Shown here: in pieces, positions 35,201-45,074 of the stretch
Layout of the letters: every line of letters starts with the position of its first letter
How positions within the stretch are numbered: the stretch's first letter is position 1
The notes under the pieces: generated by a model
Seen by the model: only the letters and a program-made list of their open reading frames with translations
What the model was told of the DNA's origin: nothing
Databases searched by the model: none
Translations under genes and position numbers: made by a program
NCBI GenBank assembly: GCA_022419385.1
Contig: JAJUBI010000005.1
Coordinates: 1,302,001-1,366,000 of the forward strand
Direction of reading: 5' to 3'
Length of the DNA: 64,000 nt
DNA from: Paraconiothyrium sp. Pb-2020
Lineage: Eukaryota > Ascomycota > Dothideomycetes > Pleosporales > Didymosphaeriaceae

Positions 35201-35367
35201 ATTCCACGCTCAAAATCAACCAAATAACCATGTTTCGCGGATCTGGTCCTGACCGCCATCTCGCTCCCGTCCCCCGCTCCGCACCACCCAAATCTCAAAC
35301 TTACCGAGCACGTCAACTCCTTCTCCAAGTCCACCGGCGCGGGACCCGCCTTCTCTACCGCCGCCAT
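32218..35367 (-). CDS. RING-finger protein with three ZZ-like zinc fingers and a C-terminal SH3 domain
   Basis: Probable E3 ubiquitin ligase, 975 aa. Exon 1 (35367-35305, 21 aa) ends in the first RING cysteine pair and joins exon 2 (35082-32218) to give CSICTDLLYQPLTLLDCLHT, then FCGACLKEW and CPSCRASV: a C3HC4 RING at residues 20-75. A long, Arg/Ser-rich disordered region follows. Three ZZ-type zinc-finger modules come next: CRGCGKDH...CSRCDEGAYDLCQAC, CDICAQW...CDYCNEGAWGYCNDC and CNICTYP...CLKCNAGDYDVCSGC. The end is an SH3 fold: ARWSYFPAEGVTDELAFPKF, then NGDWCWGVYAGAKGLFPGGY. The 222-bp intron is open and divisible by three, so an unspliced reading gives 1049 aa with 74 residues inserted in the RING. 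Targets unknown. Confidence 0.87.
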   Translation of the reverse strand: MAAVEKAGPAPVDLEKELTCSVSLRFGWCGAGDGSEMAVRTRSAKHGYLVDFERGMKRWSRTEPASAANKPDSYSPSARSALRILAYRLTVPCLQICTDLLYQPLTLLDCLHTFCGACLKEWFAFQASTATSLHPYTCPSCRASVKSTKPNAYVTTLLDMFVQANPHRGKSEEEKRADRDKFQYGDVVMPKLRRRNGQDEEEERRALEEVQQLSLREVGIATASNVATADHLEPPRERRRRERREYSGDRRERSSDTRRSADERSRSRNQTSTSSATREAVPPRVIEHQSSLRSLLSASELDSQEMEEEIMRQIMEEGLLDGIDLNNIDVAQEDEISERIAQAYRRRQEQKRRERRERRDRLAREGLISASGTSTPELRSPPGREDEQPRRRPHTRSSSHTPNPRDRDNRPPVSRPGLLDVANQGSRTRHTRSSSQGSSRSARDQRPAPLAVVSARAHNNSQPELLGPTSAPGNSADRRRQSENEQRSILEGREQFRSSVQAHSSSNPSSPPRSAFNFVTTDSPTSATPVLASPLTSPVSSLPPAISQTPASSRRTTDPAGARQPRIPVSGTPPTASPPTFPRSTTDPTTASSRSQDSPIPAPVATPTLYPEPHISCRGCGKDHIEYDLHYNCSRCDEGAYDLCQACYRRGKGCKHWYGFGWAAWPAYQQKAPPGGYPPNHEYPHIMRGHRFRRPQTPLTETTTAPHVLQSEDDPSQRLEGGVFCDICAQWADGCYWKCDYCNEGAWGYCNDCVNSGRHCTHALLPISHVGRERTSPQPTPAVASTEPPSTPRSNHLAPPYRLDPSPPATPPFTPRAASLISGPGHVTLANSTYRPLTFTTLCNICTYPIPPSHTRYHCLKCNAGDYDVCSGCYQKLVLSGRISREDGMYGWRRCLRNHRMIVIGFEDRDGGQRRVVVRNLVGGFSLRDEQAESITTSPPSPTAAEKWTWRDTDGSRQQFRSPNAPKTAPSTQHFPPDGGVGLRIQARWSYFPAEGVTDELAFPKFAEITEAEDINGDWCWGVYAGAKGLFPGGYGRVIGGSGEREVRI

Positions 35368-36796
35368 GATTTCTATAACTCAAAAGCTCGAACGGAATAT
35401 ATCCTCGGCGGTAGTTCGTTCAGGTCGCCAGCAGGGCCCGCGGTGCCGTCAGCCGTTTTGCGCTTGGCGGGCTGAACCATGTCCAAGCCTCACGAAAACC
35501 AAACTAGCTCATAAGATAGTGAATGAAAAGCGATGTAATGGTAAGCGAGTGGATGCCTTGGACCGGCGAGGAAGAGCGACCTTAGAATCGTGTTCACTTG
35601 CTTGACGCATGACGACGTGTTCGACGCGACGGGGGCGTGACTTAGATGTTAGTCAGCTTTCGACATCATCACAACAGTCACAAGCTTCTGGTACGAGACT
35701 CCACGCGACGAATGCAATTATTGTAACAGAGTAAACGAATGAGGGAGGTAGCAACGACTATTGATCGCCGAAGATGACATTAGAAACCATCATCATGGGC
35801 TCGGCCGCGAGGCATGCGGTAGAGGAAGGCCAAGAAAGCACGCCTGCTTATGGCCATTTGATTCCGTTACCAACAGTTAAGACATGTGCGATCATGGTAT
35901 GACACACCTATCTTCAAAAGAACCCTGGAAACAATATTTTGCCCTCTAAACACGCCTCACCTCACCACCTCCAAACACGATGCCAAGCAACACCACCTTT
36001 ACCTCTCTCCTACCGCCACCTCGGCAGCACAACACCGTCTTGTCTGGCTTTCCCCTAGCACTCAACCCTTCTCCGCACTTTACGACACTAGTGTTCTCAA
36101 CTCCAAGTCATTTGGAATATCGTGTCGCAGGCCTGTAGCACAAGTGAAACATCGGCATCGTGCTCTTCCGGGGGGGCTCTCGCGGCCGTGCGCCCGATGA
36201 GCCAAACCATTGCCTTGGGCTCGGTCCACTACCTGAGATTTCAGGCGTTTGCGCAAGCTTCCTGGGGCAGATCACGAATGCTTGGTATAAGTTTATTGTT
36301 ATCGTTGGTGGAGATGCAGGTGGTTGGGGTATCACGTGATCCTGGTTGCTTTGGATTCTGTCCTCGAATCCTCCGGCCATAGTCGAAAGTACAGAAGCTT
36401 GAGACTAATCATAGTATAATGATTTCATCGGCTCTAGCCATTCACAGACCGCATAGCAGAGACAAGTCCGGGGTTTCAATATGATCGAAGATAACCTAAA
36501 AATACATGCCACATGCAACGATCGGTCAACTCAGAAGTCACATTGGTTACGGCAACCGAGCATTCAATTCCTGGATAGTCTCTCCATATTATCATCACAA
36601 TCCCTTTCAACTCAACATACATTACGGTACAGGGTCGATATTGTAAGGAAAAGCTTTGGCTACAAAACAACTACCACACCTCCCCTCCATTTCCCCCTCC
36701 ATTTCCAGTGTACTAATTTTATAAGGAGCTCCCGTTTCCCATCCTAATCGCATCGCAAAAAGTGATAGGCATGGCTTAAAGCATTTGAGGAGGTGC
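35368..36796. other. Intergenic, no gene
   Basis: About 1.4 kb that includes the RING-gene promoter on its left and the 3' flank of the repeat protein on its right. Several frames below 105 codons, none supported. Confidence 0.5.
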
Positions 36797-37049
36797 TTAG
36801 TTCCCATTGCCCTGAGCAGCAGCGCCGGCGTTACCACCCTGCTGTTGCTTTGCAGCACCACCCTGCTGCTGGCCCTGCTGAGCGGCACCACCTTGCTGAG
36901 CGGCACCACCCTGCTTAGCAGCACCAGTCTGCTGGGCAGCGCCACCGTTCTGGCCCTGCTGTTGCTGGGCGGCAGCACCGTTCTGACCCTGCTGGGTGCC
37001 TTGAGTACCTTGAGTGCCGGTCTGTCCATTCTGGCTCTGCTGAGCGCCG

Positions 37050-37103
37050 GTATTAGCGCCAGTGTTAGCGCCAGTGTTAGCGCCAGTGAGCACCAGTGTT
37101 AGC
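37050..37103. repeat. 12-bp tandem repeat, gccagtgttagc units
   Basis: Four or more near-copies encode GANT repeats of the same protein. One unit is shortened (gagcaccagtg) at about 37088, where the frame shifts by two. Confidence 0.8.
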
Positions 37104-37240
37104 ACCGCTGTTCGTGTTCTGAGCGGCCTGAGTGGAGCCTGCTAATGTCAGCACGATGTACAATTTTGATGCGGTGGTGAAAGACATACCAGCAACGTTA
37201 GGGTTAGTCTGAGTGCCTTGTGGAGTGCCTTGGGTTCCAG

Positions 37241-37345
37241 CGGTGCCAGTGTTGCCATGTTTCCAGTGTTTCCAGCGGTGCCAGCGTTGCCAGTATTTCC
37301 AGTGTTTCCAGCGGTGCCAGTGTTTCCAGTGTTGCCAGTGGTGCC
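37241..37345. repeat. Degenerate minisatellite (ccagtgttgccagtgtttcc)
   Basis: Interleaved units of about 9-12 bp (ttgccagtg, tttccagcg, gtgccag) encode NTG/GTA repeats on the minus strand. A frame break lies inside it at about 37258. Confidence 0.8.
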
Positions 37346-38040
37346 AGCGTTAGCGGGAGTCTGCGACATCTGACCGTTGCCAGTGCCGGAAGCGAGAGCC
37401 TGCGGCAGCGAAAGCCTGCTGAGGATTCCCTAGTCATCTGTCAGTAGCTATCTCACATAATGATGAATTAAGGACGTACGGGAGTCTGGCCGGGTTGAGT
37501 AGGACCGTTGCTCTGGACGCCACCCTTTACACCAGTCTGATCGCAGCGTTGGGACGGACAGCCTGGCTGTTTGATCCAGTGGACGCCATGTAGGCATCAA
37601 TGTTGGGTAGAACGTTGGTGCAACGGTTCTGGTTGATGAGGTCAATGTTGTTGGCAGCAGCCTTGCCCTGCTGCGACATGATCTGGAGCTTGTCGACGAC
37701 ATCCTGGAAGGCACCACCAGTAGCGAGGGTCGAGTTGGCGGCCTGGACGTTGGGCATTTGGCCGTTGGCGGCATCGATGACGGCCTTGTGGGTGAGCTCG
37801 TCAACCTCGGCGTTGAAAGCGACGAGGGCGGCCTGCTTGAAGGCCGTGTCATCGTTGATGCTGTTTCCGTTGTTCAAGAACATGGATACCATCGAGGTGT
37901 CCGCCTGCCAGTTAGCGACGGCAGTGGCAAGGTCTCCAGCACTAGGAGTCTGGCCAGTCGCACCTCCTGGAGGTGGGGGAACAGCGCTGGATGTTCCAGG
38001 AGTGACAGTGCCGGGAGTACCAGCAGCGGGCTGCGTTGTG

Positions 38041-38097
38041 CCAGTCTGACCAGTCTGACCAGTCTGACCAGTCTGACCAGTCTGACCGGTCTGTCCG
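38041..38097. repeat. 9-bp minisatellite, accagtctg units
   Basis: About six copies of accagtctg, encoding the (TGQ)n stretch of the secreted protein on the minus strand. One or two units carry a G. The unit is a multiple of three, so length change keeps the frame. Confidence 0.9.
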
Positions 38098-38309
38098 GTT
38101 GCGCCTTGAGCTCCAGCAGTACCCGTTGCGCCCGAAGCACCTGCTGCAGCTCCAGTGTTTCCTGCAGCTCCCTGGGCGGCGCCGGCACCAGCCTGGTTTG
38201 CGTTTGCGTTGTTCCCGCCATTAGCATTACCGCCCTTATTTGCTCGAGCAGGGGCGGGGGCAGCAATAGCTGCGGATGCGAGAAGAGCGCTGAGGATTAT
38301 GTACTTCAT

Positions 38310-39681
38310 GGTGAAGGTGGGTTCCGGAACAAGAATAGAATAGATACTAAGTAATGTAAAAGAAGGATAGTGGGAATGAAGTTAGAAGATGAGAATAGAA
38401 GTTAAGTAGCCAGCTAAGGAATGTGGAACCTGCCCGTGGACGCAAAAGTGAAGGCTACTAAGGAGGGTATTTGTAGTCGCGATGTTAGGTTTCCGCGAGG
38501 CAGATGCACTGCAAGGTCGTCACCCGCTGCAAATCCGGGGCGTGATTCGAGCAGGGTGTGCCGACCTCCGCTCTTGGCTGTTGCTGTTGTCACGTAAGAG
38601 ATGCTCCTTGGTGCACGAAATGCTGTGATGCTGCTGAGGAGGTGGCTTCCGCCTGACCTGCTGTCCGCATTGGGCCAGTATCGAACATCGACTCCAGACG
38701 CAAAGGCCTGTTTTGCTGGGATACCCGTGGGAGCAAACAGAGCTAAACGAGCTTGATGCGTTTAGGGATCGAAGGCCGATGTTTTGTATTTGGTTTGGGA
38801 GGAGTTTCGTGTTCTTGGCGCGCACTAACGCCCCAAAGCTTGACCACAACATGGATCGTTGCTTAGCTCCCGCTACTGCTCCCCACTTCCAAGGAACTCT
38901 GCTCAGACATTTTGTTTGAAAATCAATCCGACTATTCGTTCGGTCGTGATGCGATGTTAATGCCGATCGCAACGAACAAAACCTCATTAGCCAAGTCGTC
39001 ACGTTTACCAAAACGCACAACAATGTGATTCGCCGTATTATCGGCGTAATTCTTGTCGCTTGCAGCTGAGCCAAGTGTCGGAGCAGACGTAGTAAAACTT
39101 TATTTCCAGAGTATCGGCTCCCAGCCGTATTGACAGTCTTCGCCGTATTCCGGAGAAGTTCCTGAAACAGTTAGCCAAGGCATCCAGAGCCCGATGACAA
39201 TCAAGACGAGCCTCGATGATCGTCTGGTTATGCAGTCACTCGAGAGGTGTGGAATAGTGTATCAAGAGCGTGTAGAAGTCAGACCGGACGTGCCTAAAAA
39301 CAGAACATCGAAGTCCGGTGGGTCCCACGTGCAACTTCTGCCCCTCACGCCCCTCACGGCTGGGAACATGTTTGGGGCTGTTTGGGGTTATGCGCAACGA
39401 CGAGGGAACGGAAGGTTTGGTCGAACGTGCGTGGGATGACTACTTCCAACGAAGGCTACATTTGATGTTCAAAGAGTTTTGTGGCATCGTCCGTTGTAAG
39501 TTGTGTACCGGTTGATCGTATACTCATCATCTGTGCTTCTTGCTTCTTTCGATAGCAAGTTATCGTCCGCCGGTCATGGTACTCGGCCAAACGAGCAGGA
39601 ACATTATGCCTTACAAAACTCTTGGCGCCGCGGAAACTTGATCGCCTTGATCACCTTGGCCGAGGGTTTACTGCAAGCAAA
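38310..39681. other. Intergenic, no gene
   Basis: About 1.4 kb. The left end holds the promoter of the repeat protein. A 184-codon minus frame (39074-38520) exists but shows no domain or intron pattern. Confidence 0.45.
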
Positions 39682-40484
39682 TTACTTGGCTTCTGGCAGC
39701 GTTTGAGTTGCTTCATTGCGGCCACCCATCTCCGCCATTGGGACTTCTGCTCCACCAATGGCCTTTTCCTCCCAGCCGTTCCACAGCTCTCCACTGGCAG
39801 GATCCATTGCAGTCTCGATCTTGCGGATGACTCTGGCTGGGTTTCCTGCTACGACAGTGAAGTCTGGGACGCTCTTTGTGACAACTGAGCCAGCACCGAC
39901 GACGCTTCCTCGGCCAATGTTAACTCCAGGAAGGATTACAACATTTCCCCCAATCCAGCAGTCCTCCCCAACGTGGATTTCTTTCCCTAGCTCCGGTCCT
40001 TTCGTCCCTTGACGGATGACGGGATCAAGCGGGTGTGTACCAGAGTAAAACGAGACGTTCGGCCCGCATAGGGTTCGGCTGCCCACACTGATCTTGCACG
40101 TGTCCAGAAAAGTCGCATTGAAGTTGATAAAGACGTTTTTGCCAAGTTTTACGTTGTAGCCGTCGTCCATATTGACTGGGAACTGAACCCATGGGTCATC
40201 TTCGAAAAGCTTATCATCCTCTTCTGGGGTCGCCGCTGGCGGAGGAAGTGCGCTTCTGTCGCACAGAATACTGGAATGCGGCGTCAGGGTCGTTGTTGCC
40301 AGGGTTCGTGAGGTAACACATACTCTCTAAACAGTTCAGTTAATCGGCGTCTTGAGACGTCGCCGGCATTGTTGTATCGGGCGCACGCATGTCCGCAGCG
40401 AGCACGGTCGGCAATCAACTCGGGAACAAAGGCGTGGTAGAGCTCTCCTCGGAGCATCTTCTGCTTGTTTTCGGACAGCTTCAT
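39682..40484 (-). CDS. Maltose/galactoside O-acetyltransferase-type enzyme (left-handed beta-helix)
   Basis: Sugar or small-molecule O-acetyltransferase of the LacA/Maa type. Two exons, 40484-40324 and 40255-39682, join in phase to 244 aa. The N-terminal maltose-acetyltransferase helix shows KQKMLRGELYHAFVPELIAD and the following Arg-rich helix. The rest is a left-handed beta-helix with hexapeptide repeats: NVKLGKNVFINFNATFLDTC, CGPNVSFYSGTHPLD (catalytic His in THP), DCWIGGNVVILPGVNIGRGS and VVGAGSVVTKSVPDFTVVAG. NPARVIRKI closes the domain. The frame is open to 40526 but without ATG, so the ATG at 40484 was chosen; an upstream exon is possible. Members usually form trimers. Substrate unknown. 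Confidence 0.85.
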
Positions 40485-40891
40485 GTTGTACCGTTCTTGA
40501 TCCGCAATGTGAAACCGGGATGACAATGCTGAAAGCGCATACTAAGACAATAAGTAGCACGTGGATATACTGCTCATCACTCGCTGGGCCCAGTCAGAGC
40601 ATGTGTCTCTGACTCGATTTCGGACCCAGAGTCGTTACGAGAGGGGATGCACTCGTGGGAGCAGATGTTCGGCACGACCTCGGACCTCCGGCGGGGTGAC
40701 GCCATGACCAGCGAAAACAACGCGCTCAAAGGCAGGTGCAACAAACACAGCTTACTATTGTTCATCGTCCGCACCACCATACCGCAGTGGGCTGTCTTCT
40801 CTACGACTTATCATGTCTTGGTGATATTGTCGCTCAGCTGTAACCTGTGCTCCCTTTCTTGCCGCAGTTACTTGCTCACCTTTACCGCATC
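40485..40891. promoter_or_regulatory. Divergent promoter region of the acetyltransferase and STE14
   Basis: The 407 bp between divergent starts. No TATA box recognised. A short minus-strand open stretch at 40780-40577 could be an extra 5' exon of the acetyltransferase, but I could not find a phase that joins it. Confidence 0.4.
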
Positions 40892-41789
40892 ATGGCACAG
40901 AACGGAGCCCCCTCCTCCCCGCACGTGGACATCTCCTTCCCCGTAAATCGTCCTGCAGAGCCAGGCAAATGGACCCCCGAGCTCGACGCACAGCTGCGCG
41001 CACGAGAAGCTTCGAATATCCAGCTCAAGAAGACCATTTTGCCGCGTTATCTCTGGCCTGGTGGTGACCGCTCCCTCGCTGGCATTGCCATTCGTGCCTT
41101 TCTACTTGGTGTCTCCGGTGCCGTAGGCTTTCTCCTCACCGCAGCCCTCGCATATAGCTGCATTCGCCTTTGGCGCCCGTTCTTTTTCTTAGGAGTGCTT
41201 TCCGTATTCCATTTCCTCGAATTCTGGACCACGGCAGCTTACCACACGCCCACGGCGTACATCTCCTCGTTCCTGCTTACGAATGGCAGCCGTTATCGTC
41301 AGGCGCACACAGTTGCTTTCATCGAAGCCATCATAACTTCATACTTCTTCCCTGCATGGCAAGCACGCATCCACCCTCCATGGGTCATCGCGTTGGGTGT
41401 GGTGATGATAGTAATTGGACAGATCGTGCGTAGCCTCGCTATGGTGCAGGCTGGGACAAATTTCAACCATCAGGTGCAGCAGCAGAAGAACGAGGGGCAC
41501 GAGCTGGTCACGACCGGTCTGTACTCGGTCTTCCGGCATCCGTCATACTTTGGCTTTTTCTGGTGGGGTCTAGGAACACAGGTAGCGCTTGGGAACACCG
41601 TTAGCTTCGTAGGATATGCGATCGTTTTGTGGTATTTTTTCTATAGGAGGATCACGCGTAAGCCTACCGCTTTTGTTGGCCGAAACATGCTAAAAATCAA
41701 CAGATGAAGAAAAGCACCTCATAGACTTCTTCGGCGACGATTACAAGGCATATAAGGCGCAAACTCGAGTCTGGATACCCTTCATTTAA
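40892..41789 (+). CDS. STE14: Protein-S-isoprenylcysteine O-methyltransferase
   Basis: ER-membrane enzyme that methylates the C-terminal prenylated cysteine of CaaX proteins such as Ras and mating pheromone, using S-adenosylmethionine. Exons 40892-41657 and 41704-41789 join in phase to 283 aa. Several membrane helices are visible (AFLLGVSGAVGFLLTAALAY, FFFLGVLSVFHFLEFW). The family signature is clear: AGTNFNHQVQQQKNEGHELV, TGLYSVFRHPSYFGFFWWGL and GTQVALGN. After the intron, the active-site end reads EEKHLIDFFGDDYKAYKAQT, then RVWIPFI. Without splicing, a premature stop would remove this essential end, so the splice is well supported. The ATG follows a non-ATG extension. Confidence 0.94.
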
Positions 41790-42336
41790 GCGAACGCTTT
41801 ACAAGAAGAGTAGATACCCAGTAGCGGCGAACTTACAACTTCAACATTGCCGGAGCTTGTACTCGACATCAATCTACTTGATCCAACATGATTATCATCT
41901 TAGATCCATCCTTGACAAGCTGTCTTATGGAATCTCCCTTGCGTCGGCATCATTCACTAAGCGCAGTATCATTAGGTACTCTCCGACGAGCACTCGTGCC
42001 CAGACAAGTTCATGTACTCTTCGCATCGCGTAGCCTTCAGACAGATTCAACATACCCTTCCTCCTCATGTGCCCAACACACTCCAGGCTGTGGCTAGCGC
42101 GCAAGGAGGCCTTGGGACGAGCGTTAAGGCGAGTGGGCTGTCAGCCAAATTAATAAGGGAAGCGCAAGGGCAGTTGATGAACATTCAGATAGTAAATTCT
42201 CCTAGATCGCTATGACACTCAAGCGCCAATCGATTTGAACAAATACAAGACTCCAGCGTATAGCCCTTTTTACCCGCCCAGATAGACACACACCAAGCAT
42301 ACAGAAAGTGATAGTAACAGACAAGAAAGAAGCGCG
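41790..42336. other. Region between STE14 and ILV3 3' ends
   Basis: Convergent 3' ends with 547 bp between. Two overlapping plus-strand frames (41888-42097, 42012-42215) give protein-like pieces such as VPNTLQAVASAQGGLGTSVK, but I cannot splice them into one product. Probably 3' UTRs. Confidence 0.35.
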
Positions 42337-44208
42337 CTACTCTGCATCTGTCACGCAGCCGTGACTCGCGTCCTTGACGAAGCGAGCGTACTTGAACAGC
42401 GTACCCTTCTGGTACTTCAGCGGCGGCGCAACGTATTCCTTTCTCCTCTGCTCCATCTCTGCATCGCTGACACTGACATTGAGCAAGTTCTCCTCGGCGT
42501 CAATGGTGATCTCGTCGCCGTCCCTGACGAGCCCAATAGGCCCGCCCTCCTGCGCCTCAGGCACAATGTGCCCGATGAGGAAACCGTGGCTGCCACCGCT
42601 GAAGCGGCCATCGGTGATGAGCGCGACATCGTGGCCAAGGCCAGCACCCATGATAGCCGAACTGGGCTTCAACATTTCAGGCATACCCGGGCCGCCCTTA
42701 GGACCCTCAAATCGGATCACGACAACAGTCTTCTCGCCCTTCTTGAATTCGCCGGCCTCGAGGGAGGCAATGAAGTCGTCTTCATCGTTGTAGCAGCGGG
42801 CCTTGCCGGTGAATTTTGTGCCCTCCTTGCCCGTGATCTTACCTACGGAGCCACCAGGTGCGAGGTTACCGCGGAGGATCTGCAGGTGACCCGTCTCCTT
42901 GATGGGGTTATCTAGACCCCTGAAAATCTTCTGGTCGGAGGGGAAGTCTTGCGCGTGCTCGAGGTTCTCTTTAAGCGTCTTACCAGTAACGGTGATTGTG
43001 TCGCCATCGATGAGACCTTCCTTGAGGAGGAACTTGCAGAGCGAAGGTGTGCCGCCGATGTCATGGACGTCGGCCATGACGTATTTGCCTGAGGGCTTGA
43101 GGTCGGCGAGAAGCGGAATGCGGTCGCTAACGCTCTGGAAGTCGTCGATGGTGAGCTTGATGCCGACAGAGTCAGCGATGGCGATCAAGTGGAGGACGGC
43201 ATTGGTCGAGCCACCGGTGACGCTGACAAGGACCATGGCGTTCTCGAGCGACTTCCTGGTGATGATATCCCTTGGCCTGATGTCCTCCTTGAGTAGGTTC
43301 TTGATGGCACCTCCAGCTGCTAAGCACTCAAGCACCTTCCCCTTCGAATTCGCGGTGTTGGACGATGAACCGGGGAGAGTGAGACCCATGACCTCGATGG
43401 CCGTGGCCATGGTGTTTGCAGTGTACATTCCACCACATGCGCCTTGTCCATTACAGGCGTGCCTGATGATGTCGAATCGCTGCTCCTCCGAGATGTCTCC
43501 AGTGATGAATTGTCCGTATGCCTGGAAAGCGGAAACGATGTCGACCTGCTGTTTGTCTGCTGGCATGGACGATGCGCAACCGGGCTGGATGGTGCCGCCG
43601 TAGACCATGAGCGACGGCCTGTTGACACGACCCATGGCCATAATGACACCAGGCATGTTCTTGTCGCAACCAGGGATCGATATGTTCGCATCATACCACT
43701 GGCCACCCATGACCGTCTCGATGGAGTCGGCAATGAGGTCGCGCGACTGCAGCGAATAGCGCATGCCCTTTGTACCCATAGATATACCATCACTGACACC
43801 AATGGTGTTGAACTGCATTCCAAGCAACCCTGCGCGCTGCACACCCTCCTTCACCTTGTTGTTCAAGTCGAGCAAGTGCATGTTGCACGGATTGCCCGAG
43901 TACCAGACTGACGAGATGCCGACCTGGGCCTTGTTCATGTCCTGCTCATTCATGCCGGTGGCGTATAGCATGGCCTGCGAGGCGCCCTGCGACTTGGGCT
44001 GGGTGATGCCGCGGCTGACCCAGTTGAGGTCATCGTCGGACCTCTTCCAGCGGATCGCGGAGCTGGAAAGCGCTCGCCTGTATCTGTCAGCTACGAGACT
44101 CAACGACGGAGGCTGCGGGAGGCATTGAGCTTACGTCTGTTGCGATTGCAGACGGTTGGAGCATCTTGAGCGCAGGAATTGCGCGCCGGAGCGAGCAAGA
44201 GAAGGCAT
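42337..44208 (-). CDS. ILV3: Dihydroxy-acid dehydratase, mitochondrial
   Basis: Third common enzyme of isoleucine and valine synthesis, an Fe-S dehydratase in mitochondria. Exons 44208-44135 and 44077-42337 join in phase to 604 aa, the usual length. The first exon encodes a basic, hydroxylated targeting sequence (MPSLARSGAQFLRSRCSNRL). Core motifs: GISSVWYSGNPCNMHL (a cluster Cys), SIPGCDKNMPGVIMAMGR (cluster Cys and Lys), HACNGQGACGGMYTANTM (cluster Cys), VTGGSTNAVLHL, GKARCYNDEDD and TDGRFSGGSHGFLIGHIVPE. An AT-rich tataaatt-type element lies about 40 bp upstream of the ATG (44241-44256). Intact and secure. Confidence 0.96.
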
Positions 44209-45074
44209 TGTGGGCTGCCCGCTGCGTGAAGTCTGACGCGGCGAATATAAATTATAGCTCGGTAGCTCCTTCTCGGGGAAAACGCCGCGACTCCGAAGGC
44301 GAGAAGAGCGCGGAGGACTTCGTAATCTGGCGCGCTCATTGGTTCACTTGCCTGGGCGATCTTCACCAGGCATGACTACGACCCACGAATTCTGCGCAGT
44401 GCACTACACTCATCGTTCGTCGCGTACTCTCCTGGACTCTTGCGAACTGGTATTCTCATGTCTACACTCCTCAGCTAGTCGTCTGTGTAAATGGTCCCCT
44501 CTGCCTTAGGTTCCCTTCATTTTGCGAGGGCTCCGATATCGGCCTACGCTGAGCAACACAGCAGCTCCTCACTCAGGGAGTCAACAAGTGAAGGAAATGT
44601 CACTACTCATCTTCTGGGGTTCTTCCTCGCATCTGTACATTATGTGGCGTAATACTTGACAGAATTTGTTGAAGAAGCCGTTTACCAACATAGATGGAGT
44701 CACGGCTTGGTGAACGAATGCTCCATCTCATTTGCATACGTCACGTCAAGACCATGTCACAGCTACAGAATATTCAATGCAGAATTCAGTATGCAGCTCG
44801 TCATGCCCATTCTCGCTTTTTCAACGCTGTGCTGAAGCGTCGCCTAGGGTCCTGCCGCTACCCACTGTCGTGGCAACCGTCACTTAAGAGCTCTTCACTA
44901 TGGCACCAGCAGTTGTTCCGTGACGTCTACTCGCTGAATCCGATTCTTTATTCACCCCTCACGACCAGTGAGTAGCCCGAGCTTTATATACGTGTTGAGT
45001 CTTCGGGCCACTTCCCTCGCTTTAGATAAATAATACCCGGATACTCCGTTCAACCCTACTCACTATATCGAATC
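44209..45074. promoter_or_regulatory. Divergent promoter region of ILV3 and the double GH17 gene
   Basis: 866 bp with no supported gene. A TATATA element at 44985-44990 stands about 90 bp before the GH17 start codon and is a good TATA-box candidate. The ILV3 side has an AT-rich element at 44241-44256. Confidence 0.55.

Larger units (their letters stand above)
36797..38309 (-). pseudogene. Secreted Gly/Gln/Thr repeat protein with several frame breaks
   Basis: Starts with a clear signal peptide (MKYIILSALLASAAIAAPAP), then a low-complexity Ala/Gly/Asn/Thr region with TGQ repeats, a folded part (GDLATAVANWQADTSMVSMF to NRCTNVLPNIDAYMAS), and long NTG, GAQQ and GGAAQQ repeats. Phase-consistent introns lie at 37479-37430 and 37189-37142. 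To read through, the frame must shift at three places: near 37570, near 37258 (about one base missing) and near 37090 (about two missing). After the first shift it reads CPSQRCDQTGVKGGVQSNG. It would be secreted or wall-associated. The repeats resemble low-complexity wall proteins but give no function. Real decay or repeat-region assembly error are both possible. Confidence 0.62.

Noticed and set aside
38041..38097. Regular repeats that could suggest a CRISPR-like array
   Set aside because: Units are 9 bp, contiguous and without spacers, and they encode a TGQ protein repeat in a eukaryotic gene.
42361..43603. Long plus-strand open frames opposite ILV3 (up to 234 codons)
   Set aside because: They lie entirely antisense to a secure, conserved gene and show no domain; GC-rich third positions on one strand create such shadows.
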